Shown: positions 54,716 through 63,553, counted from the stretch's first letter. The stretch is DNA of 64,000 nt from Acidipila sp. (GCA_010365215.1 JAAFGT010000008.1:24168-88167); one strand, 5' to 3'. Notes: generated from the sequence alone by a model not told the origin. Made by a program: numbers and translations.

Positions 54716-56512
54716 ATGAACAAGTCCCGCTACTTGCGGTTGTTCGCCGTCATGGCACTCGCCGCCATGATCGCCGTCCTCTCGTCCGGCTCCTTCACGC
54801 GCACCGGGGCCATCCTCTCCGGGGCGTTCTGCGCGTTCGCTCCGTCCTCGGCCTCCGCCTCTGCCGTATTCCCGCCGCCGCGTCTATCACAAACCGAGCC
54901 GTCCAAACCCGGCGCTAAAGAGCCCGCCGAACTCGTCCTGCTCAACGGCGTTATTTATACCGGCGACCCGCAACGCCCACGCGTCCAGGCCATGGCCATC
55001 TCGTTTGAGCGCATTCTCGCCACCGGCTCCACAAAAGAAATTCGCGAATACCAGGGGCCCAAGACTCGCGTCGTTGATCTGCGCGGCGCTTTCGTGATGC
55101 CCGGCTTCAATGACGCGCACACGCACCTGGCCAGTGCGGGTGACGCGCGGCTCAGCATCGATCTCGAAGGCGCCAAGTCGCTAGCCGAGTTCCAGCAGCG
55201 CATCCGCGCCCATCTTGCCGAGCACAAGCCCGGCGAGTGGCTGACCGGCCGCGGCTGGGACCACACACTCTGGCCCGAGAAGCGTTTTCCGACTCGTCAG
55301 GAGCTGGACGCAATCTCCACCGCGCATCCCATGTTCTTCGGCCGTATCGATGGTCACGTCGCTGTAGCCAATTCACGCGCTCTGGAGATCGCCGGTATCA
55401 CACGCGCCACAAAAGATCCTCCCGGGGGCGGCATCGAGCGCGACTCCGCCGGCGAACCCAACGGTATGCTCAAAGAGGGGTCGGCCATGGCCATGGTCGA
55501 GAGCCGCATCCCCGGCATCACGCCGCAGCAGCATCGGCAGGGCATTGAGATGGCGCTCGAGGACGCCGCCCGGCACGGCGTCACCACGCTTCAGGACAAT
55601 TCGACGTTCATCGATTTTCTTGCCTACGAGGAGATCAAGAAAGACGGCAAACTCACCGCGCGCATCACCGAGTGGCTGCCATTCCAGTTGCCGCTCGACA
55701 AGCTCGAAGAGCTGCGCAAGCGCGGGGGCACCACCGACCCCATGCTGCGCACCGGCGCCTTGAAACTGGTGGCCGATGGCTCGCTCGGCTCGCGCACGGC
55801 GGCGCTGCTTGCGCCCTACTCCGACGAGCCTGCCACCAGCGGCATCATGACCATCGCGCCTGACGAGCTTAAAAAAATGGTCGTGGAACGTGATAAAGCC
55901 GGGTTCCAGATCGCCATCCATGCCATCGGCGACCGCACCAATCGACTGGCGCTCGACGCCTTCGCCGCCGCGCGCGATGCGAATGGCGTGCGCGATTCGC
56001 GTCATCGCATCGAGCACGCCCAGGTGATTTCTGTTGAAGATCTGCCGCGCTTCGCGAAGCTTGGCGTCATCGCCTCGATGCAACCCTCGCACGAAACCAC
56101 CGACATGCGCTGGGCGGCGGCGCGTCTCGGCCCGGAACGCTCGCGCGGCGCATATGCCTGGAACTCGCTGCGCAAGAGCGGCGCGCGCCTCGCCTTTGGC
56201 ACCGACTATCCGGTCGAGCCCATCGATCCCATGCGCGGGCTCTATGCCTGCGTCACTCGCGCCCGCCCGGAAGGCGGCCCTTCATGGCAGCCGCAGGAAC
56301 GCATCTCCCTCGACGATTGCATCGCTGCTTACACCCAGGGCTCGGCGTATGCTGAGTTTTCAGAAAAAGAGAAAGGTCAGATCGCCGCAGGCCAGCTCGC
56401 CGACGTGATTGTGCTCTCCGCCGATCCCACCAAAGCAAAGCCCGCAAAACTTTTGCAGATTCACGTCCTGACTACCTACGTCGGCGGACGCCAAGTCTGG
56501 CCGAAAGATTGA
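54716..56512 (+). CDS. YtcJ-like amidohydrolase, secreted
   Basis: A 598-residue amidohydrolase-superfamily enzyme with a signal peptide (FAVMALAAMIAVLSSGSF). The first metal motif HxH is in MPGFNDAHTHLASAGDAR; later metal ligands lie in IAIHAIGDRTNRLALDAF and RHRIEHAQVISVEDL, and GTDYPVEPIDPMRGL has the catalytic Asp. The domain order (small beta domain, TIM barrel with an insert, C-terminal beta strands VIVLSADPTK) is that of the YtcJ family. Substrate unknown; these enzymes act on amide bonds of small molecules. It follows the M20 peptidase gene on the same strand. Confidence 0.9.
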   Translation: MNKSRYLRLFAVMALAAMIAVLSSGSFTRTGAILSGAFCAFAPSSASASAVFPPPRLSQTEPSKPGAKEPAELVLLNGVIYTGDPQRPRVQAMAISFERILATGSTKEIREYQGPKTRVVDLRGAFVMPGFNDAHTHLASAGDARLSIDLEGAKSLAEFQQRIRAHLAEHKPGEWLTGRGWDHTLWPEKRFPTRQELDAISTAHPMFFGRIDGHVAVANSRALEIAGITRATKDPPGGGIERDSAGEPNGMLKEGSAMAMVESRIPGITPQQHRQGIEMALEDAARHGVTTLQDNSTFIDFLAYEEIKKDGKLTARITEWLPFQLPLDKLEELRKRGGTTDPMLRTGALKLVADGSLGSRTAALLAPYSDEPATSGIMTIAPDELKKMVVERDKAGFQIAIHAIGDRTNRLALDAFAAARDANGVRDSRHRIEHAQVISVEDLPRFAKLGVIASMQPSHETTDMRWAAARLGPERSRGAYAWNSLRKSGARLAFGTDYPVEPIDPMRGLYACVTRARPEGGPSWQPQERISLDDCIAAYTQGSAYAEFSEKEKGQIAAGQLADVIVLSADPTKAKPAKLLQIHVLTTYVGGRQVWPKD

Positions 56513-56707
56513 CGTTTTCAGGTCGCGGCGAAGGCGCCAAGCCGCCCAACTTCACTTCTTCGCGCTGCCCCACAATTCCACTCTGAGCAATTGGCGCTTC
56601 CTTCCGCCCCTCAGTCTAGGTACTCTGCGTCTCTGCGGTTCGCGCTCTTGCCGTGCGAAGATGCGGTCTACGAAAAGCGATGTCAAGAATGTTTGAGGGG
56701 GACGCTG

Positions 56708-57181
56708 ATGAAAATCCAAAATGGAGTACCGCGGCTGCTGATTGCCACGCTGATCCTGGTTCCATTCGCTCTCGCGCAGGTTTCCAGTTCCAAGCCCGCG
56801 GCGGCGCGCCGTTACATCAACATACCGGGCCATTTCGCGCAGGCGCCGTACAGTGACGCGGTGCTGGTCGGGAACACACTGTATATCGCCGGCAGTATCG
56901 GTCTCGACCCGCAGACGCGAAAGCCGCCGGCCAAGATCGAAGACGAGGTCAAGCTTGTCCTTGATCACATGAAAGCGGTGCTGGCGGACGCGGGCATGAC
57001 CATGGACGACGTCGTCTCGGTGCAGGTGTTCTGCCCGGACGTTGCTGCCTACTTCGACCCCTTCAACTCCGTCTATCGCACCTACTTCGCAAAGGATTTT
57101 CCCGCCCGTGCATTCGTCGGTTCCGGCCCACTGATTGCCGGAGGTCACTTCGAAGTCCTGGGAATCGCCGTAAAGAAGTAA
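56708..57181 (+). CDS. Exported RidA-family protein
   Basis: A 157-residue protein from ATG 56708 (GAGGGGG ribosome site). The first 24 residues (LLIATLILVPFALAQ) form a Sec signal peptide, which cytoplasmic RidA enamine/imine deaminases lack. The RidA core is clear: IPGHFAQAPYSDAVLVGNTL, YIAGSIGLDP, MKAVLADAGMTMDDVVSVQV and FPARAFVGSGPL, where the Arg in PARAF corresponds to the catalytic Arg. The key Glu (HFEVLGIA) is also kept. A periplasmic role is therefore inferred; substrate unknown. Confidence 0.87.
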   Translation: MKIQNGVPRLLIATLILVPFALAQVSSSKPAAARRYINIPGHFAQAPYSDAVLVGNTLYIAGSIGLDPQTRKPPAKIEDEVKLVLDHMKAVLADAGMTMDDVVSVQVFCPDVAAYFDPFNSVYRTYFAKDFPARAFVGSGPLIAGGHFEVLGIAVKK

Positions 57182-57193
57182 AGGATAGATCGA

Positions 57194-58132
57194 GTGGAAG
57201 GGATGACCACTCGCGTTAAAGCAGATCTCGGCCTGGTCCTGGCTACGCTCATCTGGGGCTGCAACTTCGTGGTGGTGAAAGCGGTGCTCCATCACGCTTC
57301 GCCCTTCGTCTTTCTGGCCGTGCGCTTTTTTCTGGCTTCGCTGATCCTGGCCATTCTCTACCGCTCGTCGCTGCGTAATCTCACGCGTGCGGACCTCCGC
57401 GCCGGCGTCATACTGGGCCTGTTTCTTTTCGCAGGATATGCCCTGCAAACCAGCGGCTTGGTTTTAACCACTGCGTCGAAGTCCGCCTTCATTATCGGCT
57501 CCGCGATCGTGCTGGTGCCAGTTTTTCTGGCGCTCTTTTGGGGGCGCCACGCCACGGTGTGGATGTGGATGGGCGCGGCTGCGGGGACGGCCGGCCTTTA
57601 CATCCTGACGGTACCCGCACAGGGCCTGGGCGCGCTGAATCGCGGAGACCTCATGACATTTTGCGCCGCCATTCTCTTCGCGCTGCATATCATTTTCGTG
57701 GGGCAGTACACGCCGCATCACCCTGTCTTCGCTCTAACCATGATCCAGGTGGCGACGGCCGCCGCGCTCAACGCGTTGTTCATTCCCATCGCTGCCGTCA
57801 CCGGCATCGAGCGCCCGCGCATCGACGCTTCGCCGGCATTTTTTCTGGCGCTGCTCATTACCGTGGTAGGCGCGACGGTAATCGCTTTCTCGATTCACGT
57901 CTGGGCGCAGCGCCATACATCGCCCTCGCACGCGGCGCTGGTGTTCAGCCTGGAGCCGGTGTTTGCGGCCATCACTTCTTTCTTCGTGCTTGGTGAGCGG
58001 CTTGGGCAGCGTTCACTCGCCGGCGCCGCGCTCATCCTCGGGGGCATTCTAGTGGCGGAGCTGCTCGGCCCGGTGCACGCCATCGCCGACTCTACCGATG
58101 CCACCACCGACGTGGTAGATGTCGAGCCGTAG
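57194..58132 (+). CDS. EamA-family drug/metabolite transporter
   Basis: A 312-residue inner-membrane protein with ten predicted helices in two EamA repeats (about 8-135 and 150-285). Family segments are LATLIWGCNFVVVKAVL at the N-terminus and LEPVFAAITSFFVLGERLG in the second repeat. It probably exports or imports a small metabolite; the substrate is unknown. GTG 57194 has AAAGGA upstream; ATG 57203 is the alternative. It follows the RidA-like gene by 12 bases and may share its transcript. Confidence 0.9.
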   Translation: MEGMTTRVKADLGLVLATLIWGCNFVVVKAVLHHASPFVFLAVRFFLASLILAILYRSSLRNLTRADLRAGVILGLFLFAGYALQTSGLVLTTASKSAFIIGSAIVLVPVFLALFWGRHATVWMWMGAAAGTAGLYILTVPAQGLGALNRGDLMTFCAAILFALHIIFVGQYTPHHPVFALTMIQVATAAALNALFIPIAAVTGIERPRIDASPAFFLALLITVVGATVIAFSIHVWAQRHTSPSHAALVFSLEPVFAAITSFFVLGERLGQRSLAGAALILGGILVAELLGPVHAIADSTDATTDVVDVEP

Positions 58133-58134
58133 CG

Positions 58135-58162
58135 GCGAGCTGTGGCGGGCGAGCTGTGGCGA
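58135..58162. repeat. Two tandem 14-base units
   Basis: GCGAGCTGTGGCGG and GCGAGCTGTGGCGA fill the convergent gap between the EamA gene and leuD. Confidence 0.6.
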
Positions 58163-58168
58163 TGAACG

Positions 58169-58813
58169 CTACTGGCCGGAGGTGATGCGCACGTCAACCG
58201 AAGCAGGGTCGTAAAGCGGGGCAGAGGGATGCGCGCGGTTTTCGAACTGAGTGATGCGCTCTTCATGCCGCAGGGTCACGCCGATGTCGTCGAGGCCCTG
58301 CAACAGGACTTCGCGCCGTGATGGATCGATCTCAAAGCCAATGCTGCGTCCTTGAGAATCGGTGATGGACTGGCTCTCTAAATCCACGGTGAGGCGATAA
58401 CTTCCGGCTTCCTTCGCCGCGCGAAACATTTCGTCGATTTCAGATTCGGGCAAGCGGATGGGCAACACACCGTTCTTGAAGCAGTTATTGTAAAAAATAT
58501 CTCCGAAGCTGGGCGCAATCACCACGCGAAAACCGTAGTCCATCACCGCCCATACGGCGTGCTCGCGGCTGGACCCGCATCCAAAATTGTGGCGCGCCAA
58601 TAAAATAGACGCTCCCCGGTAACGCGGGAGGTTCAGCACAAACTCCGGATTGGGAATCTCGCCGGGCAGGTAGCGCCAGTCGTAGAAAAGATTCTTTCCG
58701 AAGCCTGCGCGTGTGAGCGCCTTCAGAAACTGCTTGGGCACCATCTGGTCGGTGTCCACGTTCACGCGGTCGAGAGGTACGAGCAGTCCGGAATGTTTGG
58801 AGAATGGCTTCAT
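58169..58813 (-). CDS. leuD: 3-isopropylmalate dehydratase small subunit
   Basis: A 214-residue swivel domain partner of LeuC in leucine synthesis. Signature elements are GLLVPLDRVNVDTDQMVPKQ at the N-terminus and ARHNFGCGSSREHAVWAV (about 68-85), which forms the substrate-recognition loop. ATG 58813 has AAGGA in front, eleven bases after the leuC stop. Length matches bacterial LeuD. It is the distal gene of the leuCD operon. Confidence 0.95.
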   Translation of the reverse strand: MKPFSKHSGLLVPLDRVNVDTDQMVPKQFLKALTRAGFGKNLFYDWRYLPGEIPNPEFVLNLPRYRGASILLARHNFGCGSSREHAVWAVMDYGFRVVIAPSFGDIFYNNCFKNGVLPIRLPESEIDEMFRAAKEAGSYRLTVDLESQSITDSQGRSIGFEIDPSRREVLLQGLDDIGVTLRHEERITQFENRAHPSAPLYDPASVDVRITSGQ

Positions 58814-58824
58814 GTGCGGGTTCC

Positions 58825-60243
58825 TTATTCTCCGTCTACGTTCATTTCGCGCACATCCACAAAGTGCCCGGCCAGCGCCGCCGCGGCCGCCATGATCGGG
58901 CTCACCAGATGAGTGCGGCCGCCTTTGCCCTGGCGTCCTTCGAAATTGCGGTTTGACGTGCTGGCGCAACGCTCGCCGGAGGGCAGCCGATCGTCATTCA
59001 TCCCGATGCACATGCTGCACCCGGCATCGCGCCATTCGAACCCCGCGTCGGTAAAAATCCTGTCCAGGCCCTCCGCCTCGGCCTGCGCTTTCACTACACG
59101 CGACCCCGGCACCACCAAGGCCTGCTTGAGGTGCGCGGAAATATGTTTGCCCGCCACCAGCCGCGCGGCCATCCGCAAATCTTCCAGGCGCGAATTTGTA
59201 CACGAGCCGATGAACACACGATCCAGCGGAATATCCACAATGGGCGTGCCGGGAATGAGGCCCATATATTCGAGCGCGCTTTCTACCGCTTTGCGGTCTC
59301 CATTCTCAGTAAACGATCCCGGGTCGGGCACGCGATTGGTGACTCCCGTAACCATTCCAGGATTTGTGCCCCAGGTCACCTGCGGAACAACTTGGGTAGC
59401 GTCGAGATCCAGTTCGCGGTCATAGCGCGCGCCTGTGTCGCTGGCCAGGCTCTTCCAATGGTCGGCGGCAACCTGAAAATCTTTTCCGCGCGGGACGAAG
59501 GGCCGGCCCTCCAAATAGCTTACCGTGGTGTCGTCGGGCGCCACCATTCCCGCGCGCGCGCCGCCTTCGATGGACATGTTGCACAGGGTCATGCGCCCTT
59601 CCATGGAAAGCCCGCGTATCGCTTCGCCGGCATATTCGAAAACGTAACCGGTGCCCGCGGCGATGCCCAGGCGTCCGATGATGTAAAGCACAAGATCTTT
59701 CGCGGTGATTCCGCGCGGCCGCCGGCCATTCATGCGGATCAGCATGGTCTGCGACTTGAACTGGACCAGACATTGCGTTGCCAGGACGTGCTCCACTTCG
59801 CTGGTGCCAATGCCGAAAGCCAGCGCGCCAAATGCGCCGTGCGTGGAAGTATGCGAATCGCCGCAGACGATGGTCTGTCCCGGCTGGGTGATGCCCAGCT
59901 CCGGCCCGATGACGTGCACGATGCCCTGGTTGCGGCTGTTCATGTCGAACAGGCGCACGCCCGTCTCGCGGCAGTTGCGCGCGAGCGCTTCGAACTGGCC
60001 CATGGCGTCGGCGTCGAGGATGGGCAGCTCGCGATGCACGGTGGGAACGGAATGGTCCATCACCGCGAAGGTCAGGTCAGGGCGGCGGACTTTGCGGCCG
60101 GCCTCTTTCAGCCCGGCGAAGGCTTGCGGCGAAGTGCCTTCGTGAATCAGGTGGCGGTCGATGTAGAGCAGGGAAGGCTGCCCGGCCTCTTCGTGCACCA
60201 GATGCGATTCCCAGATTTTTTCGAAAAGTGTGCGAGGTGTCAT
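58825..60243 (-). CDS. leuC: 3-isopropylmalate dehydratase large subunit
   Basis: Isomerises 2-isopropylmalate to 3-isopropylmalate with a 4Fe-4S cluster. The 472-residue aconitase-family protein (ATG 60243) has the first cluster Cys in [15 protein letters not shown] and the other two in [13 protein letters not shown]. The active-site segments [20 protein letters not shown] and [18 protein letters not shown] are intact. A TGC-TACCAT element 12 bases upstream is the probable promoter. With leuD it forms the dehydratase; leuB is not in the window, and the candidate leuA-like gene is at 51.9 kb. Confidence 0.97.
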   Translation of the reverse strand: MTPRTLFEKIWESHLVHEEAGQPSLLYIDRHLIHEGTSPQAFAGLKEAGRKVRRPDLTFAVMDHSVPTVHRELPILDADAMGQFEALARNCRETGVRLFDMNSRNQGIVHVIGPELGITQPGQTIVCGDSHTSTHGAFGALAFGIGTSEVEHVLATQCLVQFKSQTMLIRMNGRRPRGITAKDLVLYIIGRLGIAAGTGYVFEYAGEAIRGLSMEGRMTLCNMSIEGGARAGMVAPDDTTVSYLEGRPFVPRGKDFQVAADHWKSLASDTGARYDRELDLDATQVVPQVTWGTNPGMVTGVTNRVPDPGSFTENGDRKAVESALEYMGLIPGTPIVDIPLDRVFIGSCTNSRLEDLRMAARLVAGKHISAHLKQALVVPGSRVVKAQAEAEGLDRIFTDAGFEWRDAGCSMCIGMNDDRLPSGERCASTSNRNFEGRQGKGGRTHLVSPIMAAAAALAGHFVDVREMNVDGE

Positions 60244-60255
60244 CGTAGGAGCTAC

Positions 60256-60264
60256 ATGGTAGCA
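60256..60264 (-). promoter_or_regulatory. Extended -10 promoter for leuCD
   Basis: TGC-TACCAT on the minus strand, 12 bases before ATG 60243. No leader peptide or T-box-like structure fits in so short a leader. Confidence 0.45.
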
Positions 60265-60344
60265 AGTTCCCCGCGCCGCGCCAAGGGTGGCGAGGTTCTG
60301 AAAAGTGAAGATTGAGGTGCGGCCTGTGGCGCTGAGAGATTGCC

Positions 60345-60932
60345 TTAAGAAGTGTGGCCGGGGCCGCCAGGGGCGCCACACTCTTTCCAGAGCTTTTCCC
60401 AATTCCAGAGCCCGTAGTCCACCGCTTTGGGCAACGGGAAGCCGAGTTGATGCGCGAGCATACAGACCTGCCCGCGATGATGGGCTTCGTGAGAAAGCAT
60501 GTAGCAGAGCATTTCCACGCCCACCGGCCAGGGCGAAGCCCAGCCGTCTCTGCGAAACTTCTCGATGCGGCCGCCAGAGCCGCCGAGCGCTTCCGCCAGC
60601 ATCTCCGCGCAGCAAGCGGCGCTCTGGGCCAATCCCGCGCGGGCCTGCCGCGGCGTGCAGTGCGCGCGGTGGAGCTGCTGCGGAACCTTGAGGTGCGGAG
60701 CGGTAAGCCGGACCCACTTGCAGCGGACATTGTGCATGTGCGTGAAGATCGCGGCGATGGTGCGGACAGGCTGGACCGTGCGGCCCCTGCGGATTTGGCC
60801 GGGCGGTTTGGCTCTCCAGGCGGCAGGGTCGAGATGTTCGAGCAGCATCTGGTTCATGCGATCACTGGCGGCGAAGGTGTGGACGGCGGCTCGGCAGAGT
60901 TGCGTATGTGCCTGGAGTTGCCGCGTGGTCAC
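60345..60932 (-). CDS. DinB-family protein
   Basis: A 195-residue four-helix-bundle protein from GTG 60932, with AAGGAG nine bases upstream. The metal-binding His triad appears to be the N-terminal [17 protein letters not shown] and the pair in [16 protein letters not shown] (about 145-160), the usual DinB pattern. Such proteins are putative thiol-dependent metal enzymes (for example bacillithiol transferases) or of unknown function; the name does not imply DNA damage here. Convergent with nothing; leuC starts 102 bases downstream. Confidence 0.85.
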   Translation of the reverse strand: MTTRQLQAHTQLCRAAVHTFAASDRMNQMLLEHLDPAAWRAKPPGQIRRGRTVQPVRTIAAIFTHMHNVRCKWVRLTAPHLKVPQQLHRAHCTPRQARAGLAQSAACCAEMLAEALGGSGGRIEKFRRDGWASPWPVGVEMLCYMLSHEAHHRGQVCMLAHQLGFPLPKAVDYGLWNWEKLWKECGAPGGPGHTS

Positions 60933-60952
60933 GTCTGGGGACTCCTTGACCC

Positions 60953-60958
60953 ATTATA
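60953..60958 (-). promoter_or_regulatory. -10 element for the DinB-family gene
   Basis: Consensus TATAAT on the minus strand, 20 bases before GTG 60932, just upstream of the AAGGAG ribosome site. Confidence 0.5.
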
Positions 60959-61081
60959 CTTGCCGACCGCCGGAGAGGCCGCCCTTCTACGGAAGGCGAA
61001 GACAGCCAAGTGGTTCCGGGCCATTCGGAGCGTCTCGTTTCAGTAGCCCTTCGAAAAAGAGGCCATTGAAAGATGGAATTC

Positions 61082-62134
61082 TTACCTTCTCCTACCATCG
61101 AATTGGAGCACGAAGTCTGTAGAAAATGATTTTTCCACGCGAATCGGCGTGGACCCGCAAGTAGCAGGACTGAAGTGCCACTGACGTGCGGCTTCCAAGG
61201 CCGCTGCATTCAGATCGGGCGTTGCACCGCGAATGAGTTCCACTTTTGAGAGCGATCCATCTGCTTCGACAACCAGGTAGAGTATTACTCTTCCTGTCTG
61301 AAGATTGTCTTTCGCACTCTTCGGGTATTTGGGTGGTACGCTGCCGACCAACGGCTCTGCTTCCTTCATGTCATCACACTGTGCCCAAAATTCCGCTTTC
61401 GCCGGTGCATTGAATAGCGACGGATTTTCTTCGGTGATTTTTGCAATTTCCAAAACTCTTACTGCGGCGATGACTTTCCCGTCCTTCAGCGCTCGGATTT
61501 CATGGGGAACAAGCTTTCCAGCGACGCTAGTAAACGCACCGTATTCGATTCGCGAGATCTCCGGTGGGATGTGAGGCTCACCTCCCGGATATTCAATGCT
61601 TGCTAAAGCGCCGCTGGTCTCATCGAAGCACATTGTCCGGCTGGTGCCTAACGCCCACTTCACTTCGGTACATATCTGCCGGGCTCGATCCTGCTTGCGG
61701 TTTTTTACTTTTCCCAGGGTTTCTTTCGGCGTTACCCTGAGTGCATCCCTGAGGTGCAACAACGTGTCTAGCTGAAAGATGACTTGCGGCCGGAAACTCC
61801 GTGCACTCGTCTGCCAATATCCCTTTGCGTCCCCCACGCGAAGGCGCTGATAATTATCAAAACGAATCTCTTCTCTCCACCGGGAAGGCGAAACCCAATC
61901 GAGGCGGTAGCTGCCATGCACTAGAGCGCCGGTGGCACTGGAAACTTCAATTTCCGCCCGCATCAACATGGGGGGCGTTCCCTCAGTCCAGATGTCCTCA
62001 AGCAGGCGCGCTCGGGAAATCAGCTCTTCGGGGCTGGTCGCATCTTCCGTGCCCGCGCACAAGACCCCCGTCGTTAGAAACAAGCAAGCGAAAATCAGAA
62101 CGATTCCTGTGTTGTTGCGCATGTTGCGTTTCAT
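61082..62134 (-). CDS. Secreted protein with C-terminal TonB domain
   Basis: A 350-residue exported protein from ATG 62134; a start at 62155 would lie inside the upstream palindrome. Signal peptide VLIFACLFLTTGVLCAG. Residues 30-230 are a beta-rich domain of unknown function. The last 90 residues are a TonB C-terminal domain: VGSVPPKYPKSAKDNLQTGR, VILYLVVEADGSLSKVELIRG and ALEAARQWHFSPA. Unlike classical TonB there is no N-terminal membrane anchor with a Pro-rich spanner, so energy transduction is unlikely; such forms are common in acidobacteria. Confidence 0.85.
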   Translation of the reverse strand: MKRNMRNNTGIVLIFACLFLTTGVLCAGTEDATSPEELISRARLLEDIWTEGTPPMLMRAEIEVSSATGALVHGSYRLDWVSPSRWREEIRFDNYQRLRVGDAKGYWQTSARSFRPQVIFQLDTLLHLRDALRVTPKETLGKVKNRKQDRARQICTEVKWALGTSRTMCFDETSGALASIEYPGGEPHIPPEISRIEYGAFTSVAGKLVPHEIRALKDGKVIAAVRVLEIAKITEENPSLFNAPAKAEFWAQCDDMKEAEPLVGSVPPKYPKSAKDNLQTGRVILYLVVEADGSLSKVELIRGATPDLNAAALEAARQWHFSPATCGSTPIRVEKSFSTDFVLQFDGRRR

Positions 62135-62144
62135 TATATGTAAA

Positions 62145-62163
62145 TTGTATTTCATTGATACAA
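62145..62163. promoter_or_regulatory. Palindrome upstream of the TonB-domain gene
   Basis: TTGTAT-N7-ATACAA, perfect six-base arms, overlapping a -10-like TACAAT on the minus strand (62144-62149) nine bases before ATG 62134. Candidate operator. Confidence 0.4.
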
Positions 62164-62212
62164 GAAGAGCTGGAACCTGTTCTCAACCTCCGGGCTGCCC
62201 GTGATCCCAGCG

Positions 62213-62242
62213 GAGAGATTCCTTGCTGCGCCCGGGATGACG
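62213..62242 (-). repeat. Interspersed intergenic repeat, copy E
   Basis: GAGATTCCTTGCTGCGCCCG followed by GGATGACGG, the reverse complement of the shared consensus, in the divergent gap before the Phd antitoxin gene. Confidence 0.6.
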
Positions 62243-62265
62243 GTGTAGGGGAAAGGGCACGGCAG

Positions 62266-62294
62266 TTGACCATTATACGTGACCATAGTAAGGT
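62266..62294 (+). promoter_or_regulatory. Promoter for the Phd-VapC pair
   Basis: TTGACC, 17-base spacer, TAAGGT. Transcription would start near 62301, upstream of an AAGGAGG ribosome site, which supports ATG 62318 as the antitoxin start and excludes the frame beginning at 62279. Confidence 0.6.
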
Positions 62295-62317
62295 ATCTGA
62301 GTCAGAAGGAGGAAAGT

Positions 62318-62584
62318 ATGGTGGGTGGGCGAAGAAAGCCAATTCGAGTGGTAGCGATTTCCGAGTTCAAGGCGAAGTGTTTGTCGCTGCTGGAGCAGGT
62401 GAGCAAGACGAAGACTCCACTGCGGGTGACGCGGCGGGGCAAGGCGATTGCGGATGTGGTTCCTGCGTCTGCGGACGTTGAGGAACGGGGTTGGATCGGC
62501 TCGATGGCAGACACAATGGAAATTACGGGCGATATCGTCTCACCAGTGATCGACATTCAGGTGATTGAGGCGCTGAAATATTGA
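62318..62584 (+). CDS. Phd/YefM-family antitoxin
   Basis: An 88-residue antitoxin from ATG 62318 (AAGGAGG at seven bases). The DNA-binding dimer domain has VVAISEFKAKCLSLLEQVSK and PLRVTRRGKAIADVVPA, the Phd/YefM pattern in which the N-terminal half binds the operator. The C-terminal tail (GDIVSPVIDIQVIEALKY) would wrap the toxin. It overlaps the start of the adjoining VapC frame by four bases, the usual coupling. Since the toxin frame is broken, the antitoxin may be the only functional part left. Confidence 0.88.
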   Translation: MVGGRRKPIRVVAISEFKAKCLSLLEQVSKTKTPLRVTRRGKAIADVVPASADVEERGWIGSMADTMEITGDIVSPVIDIQVIEALKY

Positions 62585-62963
62585 GACTTCTACTCGACAC
62601 GCATATTTGGCTTTGGAGTCTGGCGGAGCCCAAGCGGCTTTCGCGGCAGGTGGAGCGCGAATTGGGAGACGCGGCCAACGAGCTGTGGCTATCTCCGGGT
62701 GGGAAGCGCTGCTGCTGCATGCCAAGGGACGAATCCGGCTGAATCGCAGCTTGCGAGAGTGGGTACCGATGGCAACGATGCATCTGCGCGAAGCTCCGCT
62801 GACGCATGAGATTGTGGTTGCGGCACAGGAATTGGAAATGGCTCAGCAGGATCCCGCGGATCGCTTCCTGGCGGCTACGGCGGAAGTTCTGGGGCTGACT
62901 CTGGTGACGGCGGACGAGCGGTTGTTGGGATTAGGAAAGATTGCGACGTTAGCGAACCGCTGA
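62581..62963 (+). pseudogene. Frameshifted VapC-family PIN-domain toxin
   Basis: The frame from TTG 62581 encodes MRLLLDTHIWLWSLAEPKRL and continues to NELWLSPG, the normal VapC N-terminus with its catalytic Asp, then leaves the family pattern and hits a stop. The rest (ISGWEALLLHAKGRIRL, then HLREAPLTHEIVVAA and DPADRFLAATAEVLGLTLVT) lies in another frame to the stop at 62961. The frame change falls at 62691-62697 (ATCTCCG). Restoring a second copy of ATCTCCG rejoins the frames as ...WLSPISGWEALLL. So a 7-base deletion by repeat contraction is the simplest explanation; an assembly error is the other. Confidence 0.85.
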
Positions 62964-63069
62964 GCGCGCTGCCCCGAGAAGCGGAACCCGCCGAATCCAC
63001 GCATAGCAGATCGTTCGCTTCGCTTCCGTAGCAGGGTAGACCTCAGGGTAGGGCCTTCAAAAACACAAA

Positions 63070-63090
63070 CTATAATGAAACGCATTATAG
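63070..63090. promoter_or_regulatory. Perfect palindrome upstream of padR, candidate operator
   Basis: CTATAATG-AAACG-CATTATAG: eight-base perfect arms and a five-base spacer. TATAAT within the left arm (63071-63076) is a consensus -10, so a bound repressor would block the promoter of the padR-permease pair. Confidence 0.6.
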
Positions 63091-63150
63091 TAGTATTACG
63101 TCTGATACAGTGAGGGTTCTCGGCTGGCGGGGACTCGGGAAGGTAACTCC

Positions 63151-63519
63151 ATGGGAAATAAGAAGCGCGATACGGCACCGCATCTGCCGCTGACCCCGGC
63201 GGAGTTTCACTTGCTGCTGGCTTTGGCGGACGGCGATAAGCATGGGTATGCGGTGATGAAGGACGTTGCCCGGCGCAGCGGGAGCAAGGTGCGGCTTAGC
63301 ACCGGAACACTCTACGGACTGATCCGCCGCATGGTCAGCGAAGGGATGATTGCGGAAAGCGATGAGCGGCCGGTGGCCGAGCTGGACGACGAACGGCGCC
63401 GGTATTACCGGCTAACGGAGTTCGGGCAGCAGGTGGCCATGGGCGAAGTGGAGAGGCTCGAAGCGGTGTTGGCGGTAGCGCGCTCGAAGAAATTATTCGA
63501 GCGGACACGAACGGCCTGA
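63151..63519 (+). CDS. PadR-family transcriptional regulator
   Basis: A 122-residue winged-helix protein from ATG 63151 (GGAAGG upstream). PLTPAEFHLLLALADGDKHG opens the domain, with YAVMKDVARRSGSKVRLSTG as recognition region and LYGLIRRMVSEGMIAESDER as the wing; YYRLTEFGQQVAMGEVERLE forms the C-terminal dimer helix. In acidobacteria PadR genes regularly precede duplicated orphan permeases and likely repress them. The permease starts 34 bases downstream. Confidence 0.93.
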   Translation: MGNKKRDTAPHLPLTPAEFHLLLALADGDKHGYAVMKDVARRSGSKVRLSTGTLYGLIRRMVSEGMIAESDERPVAELDDERRRYYRLTEFGQQVAMGEVERLEAVLAVARSKKLFERTRTA

Positions 63520-63553
63520 CACGCACTGAAGCCCGGAAGCAGGAGTTACGAAT

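Noticed and set aside
60345..60932. DNA-damage role suggested by the DinB name
   Set aside because: The family is a metal-binding four-helix bundle unrelated to DNA polymerase IV, and no SOS box is seen.
62279..62317. Longer antitoxin start at 62279
   Set aside because: It would lie within the promoter; AAGGAGG before ATG 62318 gives a better start.
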